Of a stretch of 64,000 nucleotides of DNA, positions 17,072 through 25,836 are shown one piece after another. A program made the position numbers and the translations under genes. The notes below the pieces were generated by a model, which made no database searches, had not been told where the DNA came from, and saw only the letters and a program-made list of their open reading frames with translations. Source of the stretch: Devosiaceae bacterium (GTDB lineage Bacteria; Pseudomonadota; Alphaproteobacteria; Rhizobiales; Devosiaceae); assembly GCA_021648375.1 (NCBI GenBank), contig JAKISW010000001.1, positions 99,088 through 163,087 of the forward strand. Reading direction: 5' to 3'. Every line of letters starts with the position of its first letter. Positions within the stretch are counted from its first letter, which is position 1.

Positions 17072-18484
17072 TTAGTCAAATAATTTTCCTGGATTCATAA
17101 TATTATTTGGATCCAGAACAAGTTTGATTTTTTTCATCATATCATAGGCAACCGGGTCTTTATGGTGTTTAAGCAGCTCGGTTTTTAACTGCCCGATACC
17201 GTGTTCGGCAGAAATTGATCCGCCAAGATCTGTCACAATTCCATAAATTGCCTCATGGATTTTCATCGCTCCATCCATATAGGCTTTGGGATCAGCGCCA
17301 ACGGGCTGGGAAAAATTAAAGTGAATATTGCCATCCCCCAGATGACCAAAAGGGCAGGGGCGTATGTCGGGTAATATTGTTTTTGCCGCTTCAATTCCGC
17401 GTTCGATAAGTTCTGGAACTGCTGATATCGGCACCGAAATATCATGCTTTATCGAGGCTCCCTCTTTGGATTGAGCACCGGATAATTGCTCGCGAACTTT
17501 CCACATCTGGCGGCGAATTCTTTCGTCTTTGGCAATGGTGAAATGCTCAATGACCCTATCGTTAAGAGCACTATCAAGCGCAGTTGAGAGAGCATTTGTA
17601 CTTTGGCCCGGCAATTGCGACATTTGCGCCAGCACATACCATTCAGAATTTTTGGCTGCCGGGTTTTTCTCGATCATCTTGTGACGGATTTGCATTTGCA
17701 TGCCAAAATCCGGCATCATCTCAAAGGTCGTAAGGCTTGTGCCAAGGCGTTTTAGCAGCTCTGAATAAAGCGTCAGAGCCGCTTTTGGAGACGAGAGATT
17801 GATAAAGGCGGTTTCAAACCCTTTTGGTTTTGGGAACAGCTTTAATGTGGCAGCGCTGATGATGCCCAGCGTTCCCTCCGCACCCACCAATAGAGAGCTT
17901 AAATCATAACCGGTATTATCTTTTTTTAACCCGCTAAGCCCCTGATAAAGCGAACCATTGGCCATTACTGCCTCAACTCCAAGGCATAATTGGCGTGCAT
18001 ATCCATAGGCCAATACCTGCAAGCCGCCTGCGTTGGAGGATAGAATTCCCCCGATTTGGGCTTTTTCCTGAGGGGCAATGGCTAAAGGGAATAATAATCC
18101 CGCATCATCGGCCGCCTTTTGAGCATTTTTTAGGGTAACGCCAGCCTCCACACACATATAGCCACCGCTCGCGTCCATATGGCGTACCCGGTTCAGTTTG
18201 GCCATTGAAACGATAATTTCATTTCCCCGTTTTGGAACCTGCCCGCCCACCATTCCGGTATTTCCCCCCTGGGGAACCAGCCCGATCCGATTGTCATTAG
18301 CCCATGAAACCAGCTTTTGCAGTTGTTCGATGGTTTCGGGAATAGCAATGGCCAGCGCCGGGGTATGAAATCGCCCCCGCAGCTCAACAATATATGGAGC
18401 CATCGCCTCATCATCACGCAATATATTTTGCGCCCCGATTATATCGGTTAGGGCCTGCAGGGTTTTATCAGATACTTGTTTCAT
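17072..18484 (-). CDS. FAD-binding 2-hydroxyacid dehydrogenase (D-lactate/D-2-hydroxyglutarate type)
   Basis: This 470-residue flavoprotein belongs to the FAD_binding_4 / FAD-oxidase_C family. The FAD-binding half shows PQGGNTGMVGGQVP, AGVTLKNAQKAAD, IGGILSSNAGGLQVLAYG and LLVGAEGTLGIIS; the C-terminal half ends with CPFGHLGDGNIHFNFS (metal/substrate His residues) and SAEHGIGQLK. The closest named relatives oxidise D-2-hydroxyglutarate or D-lactate and pass electrons to a quinone or electron-transfer flavoprotein. Substrate cannot be decided from sequence. It is divergent from fabI. Confidence 0.88.
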   Translation of the reverse strand: MKQVSDKTLQALTDIIGAQNILRDDEAMAPYIVELRGRFHTPALAIAIPETIEQLQKLVSWANDNRIGLVPQGGNTGMVGGQVPKRGNEIIVSMAKLNRVRHMDASGGYMCVEAGVTLKNAQKAADDAGLLFPLAIAPQEKAQIGGILSSNAGGLQVLAYGYARQLCLGVEAVMANGSLYQGLSGLKKDNTGYDLSSLLVGAEGTLGIISAATLKLFPKPKGFETAFINLSSPKAALTLYSELLKRLGTSLTTFEMMPDFGMQMQIRHKMIEKNPAAKNSEWYVLAQMSQLPGQSTNALSTALDSALNDRVIEHFTIAKDERIRRQMWKVREQLSGAQSKEGASIKHDISVPISAVPELIERGIEAAKTILPDIRPCPFGHLGDGNIHFNFSQPVGADPKAYMDGAMKIHEAIYGIVTDLGGSISAEHGIGQLKTELLKHHKDPVAYDMMKKIKLVLDPNNIMNPGKLFD

Positions 18485-18597
18485 TTTTGACTTGGGTTTT
18501 TAAAATTGAATACGTTCATGAACTTGCTCCCCGCAGCGGCCTGTGTCAAAAGCTAATTCAACAAATATCTTTCAAATTGTAATATGGAGTTTTAGGC

Positions 18598-19395
18598 ATG
18601 GCTGAAGGTTTAATGGCTGGCAAACGCGGTTTAATCATGGGGGTCGCCAATTCGCGCTCCATAGCCTGGGGCATTGCTCAGGCTGTGCATGCCCAGGGGG
18701 CTGAATTGGCTTTTACCTATCAGGGTGAAGCCTTAAAGCGCCGGGTGGAACCACTGGCCGAGCAGGTTGGCTCTGATCTGGTGGTGGAGTGTGACGTTAC
18801 CAATAGCGCCGCCATGGATCAAACTTTTGCAGAAATAGAAAAGAAATGGGGCAAGTTGGATTTTTTGCTCCATGCAATCGGGTTTTCCAACAAGGACGAG
18901 TTGAAGGGGCGATATGTTGAAACCAGCCCTGAAAATTTTGCCATGACCATGGATATTTCGGTCTATTCTCTGGCCGCTGTTGCCCAAAGGGCTGAAAAAC
19001 TTATGACTGACGGTGGCTCGATTGTTACGCTAACCTATTATGGGTCTGAGAAAGTTATGCCCAATTACAATGTGATGGGTGTGGCCAAAGCGGCGCTGGA
19101 ATGTTCTGTCAGGTATCTGGCAAGTGATCTTGGGCCAAAAAATATCCGGGTTAATTCACTTTCAGCAGGTCCCATGAAAACCCTTGCCGCTTCCGGGATT
19201 AGTGATTTTCGCAAAATGTTGCACTGGACAGAGGAAAATGCCCCCCTGCGCCGCAATGTTACCATGGATGATGTGGGTGGAGCCGGGCTTTATCTGTTAT
19301 CTGACCTTTCTAGTGGCACCACCGGTGAAAATCATCATGTGGATGCTGGCTATAATATTCTTGGTATGAAGGTCATGAATTCAGACGAAGAATAA
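18598..19395 (+). CDS. fabI: Enoyl-[acyl-carrier-protein] reductase (NADH)
   Basis: FabI reduces the trans-2-enoyl-ACP intermediate in each turn of fatty-acid elongation and is the triclosan target. The 265-residue SDR protein has the FabI-specific nucleotide motif GVANSRSIAWGIA, the catalytic pair in YYGSEKVMPNYNVMGVAKAALE (Tyr, six residues, Lys), and LSAGPMKTLAASGI. GGAG at 18586-18589 lies eight bases before the ATG. It heads a run with a phosphatase-like gene and aroC, an order common in Hyphomicrobiales. Confidence 0.96.
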   Translation: MAEGLMAGKRGLIMGVANSRSIAWGIAQAVHAQGAELAFTYQGEALKRRVEPLAEQVGSDLVVECDVTNSAAMDQTFAEIEKKWGKLDFLLHAIGFSNKDELKGRYVETSPENFAMTMDISVYSLAAVAQRAEKLMTDGGSIVTLTYYGSEKVMPNYNVMGVAKAALECSVRYLASDLGPKNIRVNSLSAGPMKTLAASGISDFRKMLHWTEENAPLRRNVTMDDVGGAGLYLLSDLSSGTTGENHHVDAGYNILGMKVMNSDEE

Positions 19396-19435
19396 TCTTA
19401 ACTCTTACCCTAATAAATAAAAGCAGTATAATCTT

Positions 19436-20041
19436 ATGAATAACTGGCCGCACATTTTTTTCGCTCGCCATGGTGAAACCAGCTGGAACCTTGAAAAGCG
19501 CTATCAGGGTTCCCTTGATATTCCATTGAACGAAACCGGGCAGGGCCAGGCCGATGCCTGTGGACCGCTTTTGGTGGATATGCTGGCTCAAAACAATGTT
19601 GATCCTCTTGCCATAGATTGGTTTGCCTCTCCCCTTTCCCGGGCAAAAGAGACTATGGAGAGAATCAGGGTGGCTTTTGAAGTTGAGTTGCCCCCAATAA
19701 GGTTTGATGATCGCCTGCGCGAGGTTTCGTTTGGCATTATGGAGGGCAAACTGCATTCAGAACTGGAAGAAGATGTTGGTGTGATTGCCGGCAAGCGTCA
19801 GGCTGGATATTGGGATTATCGCCCCCCAAAAGGGGAAAGCTATGAGGATGTGGCGGATCGTTTGAATTCATTCAAAGATGATTTGAGCGGAACCTGCATC
19901 ATTGTTGCCCATGGGGGGGTTTTGCGGGTGATGCGGCATCTGGTAGAAAATGCACCAAAGGAAGAAGTGGTGAACTGGCCACCTCCCCAGGGGGCAATTG
20001 CCGATTTTAAAGACGCTACCATGAAAATGCATTACGCTTGA
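19436..20041 (+). CDS. Histidine phosphatase family protein (phosphoglycerate-mutase-like)
   Basis: The 201-residue protein carries the RHG motif (FARHGETSWNLEKRYQG) that provides the phospho-His, the second catalytic Arg in SPLSRAKET, the acid/base Glu region in LREVSFGIMEG, and the late His in VAHGGVLRVM. It therefore hydrolyses or transfers phosphate by the branch-1 histidine phosphatase mechanism. The substrate is unknown; annotation as phosphoglycerate mutase in relatives is by similarity. It lies 40 bases after fabI and 90 bases before aroC, suggesting one transcript. Confidence 0.88.
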   Translation: MNNWPHIFFARHGETSWNLEKRYQGSLDIPLNETGQGQADACGPLLVDMLAQNNVDPLAIDWFASPLSRAKETMERIRVAFEVELPPIRFDDRLREVSFGIMEGKLHSELEEDVGVIAGKRQAGYWDYRPPKGESYEDVADRLNSFKDDLSGTCIIVAHGGVLRVMRHLVENAPKEEVVNWPPPQGAIADFKDATMKMHYA

Positions 20042-20131
20042 TTTTGCCCTTTTGTTGACCTGACGTAATTGTAATTCTATTAAACATTGGTTTGCAGACT
20101 TCGTTTTAGCATTTGATTTAAGAGGCCCATC

Positions 20132-21253
20132 ATGTCGCATAATAGTTTTGGACATATGTTTCGCTTCACCACTTGGGGTGAAAGTCACGGTCCCGCCCTT
20201 GGGGTGGTGATTGATGGCTGTCCGCCAAATCTTGCCATCAGCGAAGAAATTATTCAGCGTGACCTTGATCGCAGACGACCCGGCCAATCCCGTTATACCA
20301 CTCAGCGTCAAGAGGCAGACAGGGTTGCAATTCTTTCCGGCACTTTTGAAGACGAGCGCACGGGCGGGTTAAAAACTACTGGCACCCCGATAGCATTGCA
20401 GATCCAAAACACCGATCAGCGCTCAAAAGACTATTCCGATATCCGCGATAAATATCGCCCCGGCCATGCGGATATCACCTATCAGCAAAAATATGGCATT
20501 CGCGATTATCGTGGAGGAGGGCGCTCGTCAGCCCGCGAAACTGCGGCCAGAGTTGCGGCAGGCGCAGTTGCCAGATTGGTAATTCCGTGCGTAAAAATTC
20601 GTGCCTCGCTGGTTCAGATTGGCTCCAAAAAAATTGACCGCAATAATTTTGACTGGGACGAAGTGGACAATAATCCTTTCTTTTGCGCCGATAAAAATGC
20701 CGCAAAAAACTGGGCGCCTTATCTCGATGAAATCAGAAAAGATGGCAACTCGATTGGAGCAATTATTGAAGTGGTAGCCTCTTGTGTTCCCCCTGGTTGG
20801 GGCGCGCCGGTTTATGGCAAACTCAGTGCCGATCTGGCCTCCGCAATGATGAGCATCAATGCGGTAAAGGGAGTTGAAATCGGGGCCGGTTTTGAAGCAG
20901 CCTATTTGTCAGGAATTGAAAATGCTGATCAGATGCGCGCCGGTTCGGATGGCCCCAACCGGCAGTCCGCCCCGGACTTTCTTTCCAACCATGCGGGGGG
21001 CATACTTGGCGGCATATCAAATGGCGATGAAATTGTGGTTCGATTTGCGGTTAAACCAACCTCGTCAATTTTGACACAACGCCAGACAGTTACGACCAAA
21101 AATCAGGACACCGACATCATAACCAAAGGGCGCCATGATCCATGTGTTGGCATTCGCGCAGTGCCGATTGGCGAGGCGATGATGGCTTTAGTTCTGGCCG
21201 ATCATTTTTTGCGTCATCGCGGCCAGACCGGGCATGATGGAACCGTCGGGTAA
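20132..21253 (+). CDS. aroC: Chorismate synthase
   Basis: AroC removes phosphate from 5-enolpyruvylshikimate-3-phosphate to give chorismate, using reduced FMN, and so ends the shikimate pathway. The 373-residue protein has GESHGPALGVVIDGCPP near the start, RPGQSRYTTQRQE, the DYRGGGRSSARETAARVAAGA signature and the C-terminal GRHDPCVGIRAVPIGEAM. Length is normal. A GAGG lies nine bases upstream of ATG 20132. It ends the fabI-phosphatase-aroC run. Confidence 0.97.
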   Translation: MSHNSFGHMFRFTTWGESHGPALGVVIDGCPPNLAISEEIIQRDLDRRRPGQSRYTTQRQEADRVAILSGTFEDERTGGLKTTGTPIALQIQNTDQRSKDYSDIRDKYRPGHADITYQQKYGIRDYRGGGRSSARETAARVAAGAVARLVIPCVKIRASLVQIGSKKIDRNNFDWDEVDNNPFFCADKNAAKNWAPYLDEIRKDGNSIGAIIEVVASCVPPGWGAPVYGKLSADLASAMMSINAVKGVEIGAGFEAAYLSGIENADQMRAGSDGPNRQSAPDFLSNHAGGILGGISNGDEIVVRFAVKPTSSILTQRQTVTTKNQDTDIITKGRHDPCVGIRAVPIGEAMMALVLADHFLRHRGQTGHDGTVG

Positions 21254-21397
21254 ATTCTTGCACCTGAATCAATATGTGAACTAGTTCAAGTAAAAAATTA
21301 TCTGATATTTCAATCTGTTATAAAGTTTAGATGAATCAGATTGCCTGAAGTATGTTTCCACCAGTAAGTCATGAATCCGATGAAAAAGCGCAACTTT

Positions 21398-22018
21398 TTA
21401 GTTGCTTATCAAGCGGTTGATCTTGTTCATAATGTTGGCCAGATCGTCTTCAAAGTTGATCGTGCCGGCAAAAAAACCATCCCGGCCAAACATCAAAACA
21501 CTGGCCGTATGGTCCATGTCATAATTGGCTTTTTCTTCTTCGCTGGCATCTGGATTAATCACTTTTTCTCCAAATACTCCAAACGAAAGTTTGGCGGTTT
21601 CCACCTGCTCAACAGTGCCGGTAAGTCCAATTACGGGAGTGGAAAAACGCGCCAGATATTCTTGCATGATTTCTCTGTTATCGCGATCCGGGTCAATGGA
21701 TACGAATATTAAGCGCAGTGTATTTTCATCCACATCAAGTTCATCGCGCCACGTAATCATTTGCGCTAAAGTGGCCGGACATACATCCGGGCATGAGGTA
21801 AAACCAAACAAAACCAGGCTGGGAATATTGGTCAGATCATCCCTGTTAAAATTACCGCCAAGGGTTGATTGCAATTCAAAAGGTCCGTCAAAGCCAGCAC
21901 CGGGTTTTGATTGACTCTGGTACCAGAATAATGCGCCGGCACCAATTATTGCAACGCTGACAATAATCCATAAAATCATCCGAATTTTCATCAGCGATTT
22001 GGTGGCGTTGTTATTCAT
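21398..22018 (-). CDS. SCO1/SenC family copper chaperone
   Basis: SCO1 proteins deliver copper to the CuA site of cytochrome c oxidase from the outer face of the membrane. The 206-residue protein has one N-terminal membrane anchor (residues about 13-32), a thioredoxin fold with the copper-binding CxxxC in TSCPDVCPATL, FVSIDPDRD, and the third ligand His in DMDHTASVLMFG. It is the last gene of a deacetylase-xseB-SCO run (54 bases after xseB); the three jobs are not obviously linked. Confidence 0.92.
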   Translation of the reverse strand: MNNNATKSLMKIRMILWIIVSVAIIGAGALFWYQSQSKPGAGFDGPFELQSTLGGNFNRDDLTNIPSLVLFGFTSCPDVCPATLAQMITWRDELDVDENTLRLIFVSIDPDRDNREIMQEYLARFSTPVIGLTGTVEQVETAKLSFGVFGEKVINPDASEEEKANYDMDHTASVLMFGRDGFFAGTINFEDDLANIMNKINRLISN

Positions 22019-22072
22019 AAAAATAATTCCTGCATTTTTTGGGAGGTGATCAAGTTTAACTTTAAGGCGCTT

Positions 22073-22330
22073 TTAGTCCTGATCCAGTTCCGTAGTTCCA
22101 ACAGGTGCACCATCCTTTGAAAGGGTAATTTTTTCAATGCGCTTTTCTGCCGCACTCAGTTGTTTTTCACAGTGGGATTTCAGGGCCTCTCCCCGCTCAT
22201 AAATCGAAATTGATTCCTGGAGCGGAGCCTGCCCGCTTTCCAACTTGGCAACAATTTGTTCCAGCTCGGCCAGCGCGGCTTCAAAACTCAAGGAGGATAC
22301 GTCTCCATTATTTGCTTCAGACAAAATCAC
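22073..22330 (-). CDS. xseB: Exodeoxyribonuclease VII small subunit
   Basis: XseB is the small helical subunit of exonuclease VII, which degrades single-stranded DNA to oligonucleotides with XseA. The 85-residue protein matches the family in length and in the pattern LSFEAALAELEQIVAKLESGQAPLQESISIYERGEAL. The ATG at 22330 follows the deacetylase-like gene by 23 bases, so the two are probably one unit. xseA is not in the window. Confidence 0.95.
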   Translation of the reverse strand: MILSEANNGDVSSLSFEAALAELEQIVAKLESGQAPLQESISIYERGEALKSHCEKQLSAAEKRIEKITLSKDGAPVGTTELDQD

Positions 22331-22353
22331 TTCTCCTGTTTAAAAACTTGGTC

Positions 22354-23286
22354 TTACAAGGTTCCACGTTCCAGCATTTGCACATGGGTACTAACTCCAC
22401 CTGCCAGCCCTTCAAGATCATATCCACCCTCCAAAAGCGAGACAATTCTGTTTTCACAATGCTTGTCCGCTGCATCCATCAGTTTTCCTGTTACCCAGCC
22501 AAAATCATTATTGGTCCAATTCAAATTGGCCAGAGGGTCTCGTTTATGAGCATCAAAACCTGCCGATAGCAAAATCAAATCTGGTGCAAAATTATTCAGC
22601 GCCGGCAGGATCAGATCATTATAGGCTTGCCGCATTTCTTCTCCTGAACTATTTGCATTCAGGGGAGCATTAAAAATATTGCCCACGCCGGTTTCATTAC
22701 GCGCTCCGGTGCCGGGAAAAAGAGGCATTTGATGCGATGATGCGTAGAACACGGATTTATCATTATAAAAAATGTCCTGAGTGCCGTTGCCATGATGCAC
22801 ATCAAAATCAACAATGGCTATGCGCTCGGCCCCATGCATCTGCTGGGCCAGCCGGGCGGTTATAGCGATGGTATTTAACAGGCAAAATCCCATGGGGCGT
22901 TTGGCTTCTGCGTGATGACCCGGTGGACGAATGGCGCAAAATGCATTGTCTACTTCCCCCATGACCACAGCTTCAAGGGCGCGCATCGCAGCGCCAAGGG
23001 CAGTTCCGGCCGCATCCAGCGAACCGGGGGAAACAAATGTATCCCCATCGATCTGGCCAATTCCCTCGGCCGGGCGCGCCATTTGAATTGAATTGAGCAC
23101 AGATTTATCGTGAACGAGTGTACCCAGAGACAAATCGGCAGTGCTGGCAGTTTCCCGCCTGAGCTGACTGAATTGAGGTTGGGCCAGGGCATCAGCGACG
23201 GCCGTTAGCCGTTCAGGGCGCTCCGGGTGGCCCTGCGGGGTTATATGGCTTGCGGCTTTGGGCTGACTAACCAGCAGTGTTGTCAT
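22354..23286 (-). CDS. Histone-deacetylase-like amidohydrolase
   Basis: This 310-residue protein belongs to the arginase/deacetylase fold family (HDAC, AcuC, acetylpolyamine amidohydrolase). The zinc and catalytic residues are visible in RPPGHHAEAKRPMGFC (His-His), DFDVHHGNGTQDIFY (Asp and His), and SAGFDAHKRDPLANLNW (Asp), with the late EGGYDLEGLA. It is full length for the bacterial class II-like group. Its physiological substrate is unknown: protein lysine, polyamine or another amide. It precedes xseB and SCO1. Confidence 0.9.
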   Translation of the reverse strand: MTTLLVSQPKAASHITPQGHPERPERLTAVADALAQPQFSQLRRETASTADLSLGTLVHDKSVLNSIQMARPAEGIGQIDGDTFVSPGSLDAAGTALGAAMRALEAVVMGEVDNAFCAIRPPGHHAEAKRPMGFCLLNTIAITARLAQQMHGAERIAIVDFDVHHGNGTQDIFYNDKSVFYASSHQMPLFPGTGARNETGVGNIFNAPLNANSSGEEMRQAYNDLILPALNNFAPDLILLSAGFDAHKRDPLANLNWTNNDFGWVTGKLMDAADKHCENRIVSLLEGGYDLEGLAGGVSTHVQMLERGTL

Positions 23287-23373
23287 TTTTTATCCCGCTT
23301 GTGCAAAAGCATCAGGTTTTTAATTGCTCATGAATTTCTTGACCTTACGGCGCTCAATTGTCAAATAGCTGCC

Positions 23374-24006
23374 ATGAAAAAAATTAGTAACAATATCGCA
23401 AAACTCTCTCTTTCCTCTGCGATTGAGTTGCTCGCTGAAGGCGAAATTTGTGCCTTTCCAACCGACACGGTCTATGGGTTGGGTGCAAGAGCTGACAATG
23501 GTCAGGCAATAAAAAAACTTTTCGAAGCAAAGAAACGCCCCGTTTCACGGGCAATAATTCTTCTGTGCGCAGATTTGGATATGGCCAAAAAACTGGTGGA
23601 GTTTTCATCCACCGCTAAAATTTTGGCAAATTATTGGCCCGGTGCCTTAACGCTGGTTTTGCCGTTGAAAAAAGCCGCCAATATTGCCAGGGGGGAATTG
23701 GCGGTCTCAAGCCATCTTGGGGTTCGGGTTCCGGCCAGCAATATTGCCCGGCAATTGATTTCAGGGGTAGGCCAGGCTGTGGCCACGACTTCGGCAAACA
23801 TTTCCGGCAACCCTTCAACAATCAGCGCTGAGCAGGTGATTGAGCAGTTCGATGGAACTATGCCCGTACTTGATGATGGGCAATGCATATTTGGTGAACC
23901 ATCGACCATATTAAAGGTCGATGGGAAAAGGGTTGAATTGCTGCGGGCCGGGCCTGTTTTAGTTGATGATATTGAGCAAAATCTGGGTTTTAGTATTTTG
24001 AAATAA
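23374..24006 (+). CDS. YrdC/Sua5/TsaC-like threonylcarbamoyl-AMP synthase
   Basis: The YrdC domain makes threonylcarbamoyl-AMP from Thr, bicarbonate and ATP for the t6A modification of tRNAs reading ANN codons. The 210-residue protein has the family motifs ICAFPTDTVYGLGARA, FEAKKRPVSRAIIL, WPGALTLVLP, LGVRVPA and ATTSANISG, followed by STILKV and LLRAGPV. The start at 23374 is chosen because it matches family N-termini; a longer frame begins inside the divergent deacetylase gene. It lacks the extra Sua5 C-terminal domain, so it is the short form. Confidence 0.9.
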   Translation: MKKISNNIAKLSLSSAIELLAEGEICAFPTDTVYGLGARADNGQAIKKLFEAKKRPVSRAIILLCADLDMAKKLVEFSSTAKILANYWPGALTLVLPLKKAANIARGELAVSSHLGVRVPASNIARQLISGVGQAVATTSANISGNPSTISAEQVIEQFDGTMPVLDDGQCIFGEPSTILKVDGKRVELLRAGPVLVDDIEQNLGFSILK

Positions 24007-24031
24007 CTGAGGCCTGCCCATAAAAACCCAA

Positions 24032-24976
24032 TCAGGCGCCAGGCTTATAGGGCTTTTGCTCGCGCCAGAACCGCATCAGGCTTTCAAGGTCGGCATCACC
24101 CCCTTCCGGCAAAACAATGCGCAAATTCACCAACAGATCCGAGGTTCCATAAAGTCCCTTGCCCTTCAGACGCATGGCTTTTGCGGTGTTTACTCCCGGA
24201 GGAATCCCCAGTTCCACGGTGCCGGTTAAAGTGGGAACACGAATTTTTGCCCCCAGTACCGCGTCATAAAGAGTTATAGGCACATCAACCCTTAGGTCTT
24301 TGCCGTCACGGCGAAAGTTCTTATGGCGCTTGAATTTTACCGTTACTATCGCATCCCCCGGCGCGCCGCCGGTTGGGGAGGGCTGGCCCTGTCCGCTAAG
24401 ACGGATTTGCTGACCCTCCTCCACGTTTTTGGGAAGTTTGACGTTTAGTGAGCGACCACTGGCAAGTTTTAAGACTACGCTTTCCCCATTATGGGCCTGC
24501 TCAAGAGTAATCAGAACAGGGGCGGTAAAATCTTTACCCTTTGTTGGCGCTGACTGGGCGGTTGCTCCGGCAAACGGGTCCCAGCCACCAGCGCGTTGCT
24601 GGGTGCGACCACCCATGCCACCGGCTCCAGCCCCCATACCGCCCATGAATTCCTTTAAAATATCCTCGGGATTAATTCCCCCGGGATTAGTTCCCCCAGC
24701 TCTTCTTGCGCCACCAGGTCGCGCGCCGGAAAAGTCGAAGCCGCCCATTTTAGGATTGCCCTTGGCATCAATTTCACCACGGTCGAATTGACCACGTTTC
24801 TCTTTGTTGGACAAAAGCTCATAGGCGGAGTTTATTTCCGCAAATTTGGCTTGCGCTTTGGGATCGTCCTGATTCTGGTCCGGGTGATAGGTTTTGGCCA
24901 GCTTGCGAAAAGCTGCCTTTATTTCCTTCTCGGAAGCCGATTTAGATATTTTTAGAATTTTATAGGGGTCGCTCAT
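24032..24976 (-). CDS. DnaJ-like co-chaperone without zinc finger (CbpA type)
   Basis: This 314-residue J-protein stimulates Hsp70 ATPase. The J domain (residues 3-67) has the HPD tripeptide in TYHPDQNQDDPKAQ; it is followed by a Gly/Met-rich linker rich in GGMGAGAGG and two C-terminal substrate-binding beta domains (FTAPVLITLEQAHNGESV and LRVDVPITLYDAVLGAKI). The cysteine-rich zinc domain of DnaJ is absent, so it is the CbpA class. The start at 24976 gives MSDPYKILKISK, typical for the family. It is divergent from pdxH, an order common in Hyphomicrobiales. Confidence 0.92.
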   Translation of the reverse strand: MSDPYKILKISKSASEKEIKAAFRKLAKTYHPDQNQDDPKAQAKFAEINSAYELLSNKEKRGQFDRGEIDAKGNPKMGGFDFSGARPGGARRAGGTNPGGINPEDILKEFMGGMGAGAGGMGGRTQQRAGGWDPFAGATAQSAPTKGKDFTAPVLITLEQAHNGESVVLKLASGRSLNVKLPKNVEEGQQIRLSGQGQPSPTGGAPGDAIVTVKFKRHKNFRRDGKDLRVDVPITLYDAVLGAKIRVPTLTGTVELGIPPGVNTAKAMRLKGKGLYGTSDLLVNLRIVLPEGGDADLESLMRFWREQKPYKPGA

Positions 24977-25163
24977 ATATTCACCAAAAAAGAAATAGTT
25001 GATAAAATTTGTAATTGTCTTACCACAAATCTTGCGCATATATGGAGAGCGTAAACTGCAATGTCCAGCCGGGTGTTATTATGGGTGTAATTTTGCTGTA
25101 ATTATCTTCAGTTTTGACCCAGGTTTTAGTCACGGTTTTGGCATGAAAAGGAATGTTATAAAA

Positions 25164-25799
25164 ATGAGCGGCGAGAATGATCTGACCCGTAAAATTTTTG
25201 ACGATGAAAATCTTGAAAAACCTGATCCATTTGAAGTGTTTTCCCACTGGCTGGATGAGGCAAAGCTTAGCGAAATTAACGATGCAAATGCCATGTCTTT
25301 GGCAACAATTGACAAGGATATGATGCCGGATTGTCGGATTATGTTGCTCAATGGCTTAACTGACGACGGTTTCATATTCTACACTAATACCCGCTCCACC
25401 AAGGGGCAGGAACTGGCAAATAATCCCAAGGCCTGCCTGCTTTTTCATTGGAAATCATCTCGTCGGCAGGTGCGAATCCGGGGCAATATAAGTCAGGTCT
25501 CAAATGAAGTTGCGGATGAATATTTCGCTTCTCGACCCAGAGGATCAAGGATTGGCGCCCATGCATCAGAACAGTCAAGCCCTATGCAAACACGCGATCA
25601 ACTGGCCAAGGCTGTGGAAAAATTCACCGAGCAATTTGCAGGAAAAGAAGTACCAAGACCTGACCACTGGACAGGGTTTTTGCTTGCGCCGGTGCAAATT
25701 GAATTCTGGCAGAACGGAGAATTTAGGCTCCATGACCGGATCACCTATTACCGTGACAAGCAAAATCAACCATGGGAAACGAAGCGCTTAAACCCTTGA
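25164..25799 (+). CDS. pdxH: Pyridoxamine 5'-phosphate oxidase
   Basis: PdxH oxidises pyridoxine or pyridoxamine 5'-phosphate to pyridoxal phosphate with FMN. The 211-residue protein shows PDCRIMLLNGLTDDGFIFYTN, STKGQELANNP, LLFHWKSSRRQVRIRG, the SRIGAHAS motif and the C-terminal WQNGEFRLHDRITY with the PNPOx signature, ending ETKRLNP as usual. The start at 25164 has AAAAGGA at 25146-25152; the ATG at 25143 is an alternative. The divergent partner is the DnaJ-like gene. Confidence 0.95.
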   Translation: MSGENDLTRKIFDDENLEKPDPFEVFSHWLDEAKLSEINDANAMSLATIDKDMMPDCRIMLLNGLTDDGFIFYTNTRSTKGQELANNPKACLLFHWKSSRRQVRIRGNISQVSNEVADEYFASRPRGSRIGAHASEQSSPMQTRDQLAKAVEKFTEQFAGKEVPRPDHWTGFLLAPVQIEFWQNGEFRLHDRITYYRDKQNQPWETKRLNP

Positions 25800-25836
25800 T
25801 TTTATATAATTTTAAAGTTTTAGAAGGAAGTTTATA

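Noticed and set aside
23227..23373. Upstream extension of the YrdC-like gene
   Set aside because: It lies within the opposite-strand deacetylase gene and the added residues do not match YrdC proteins.
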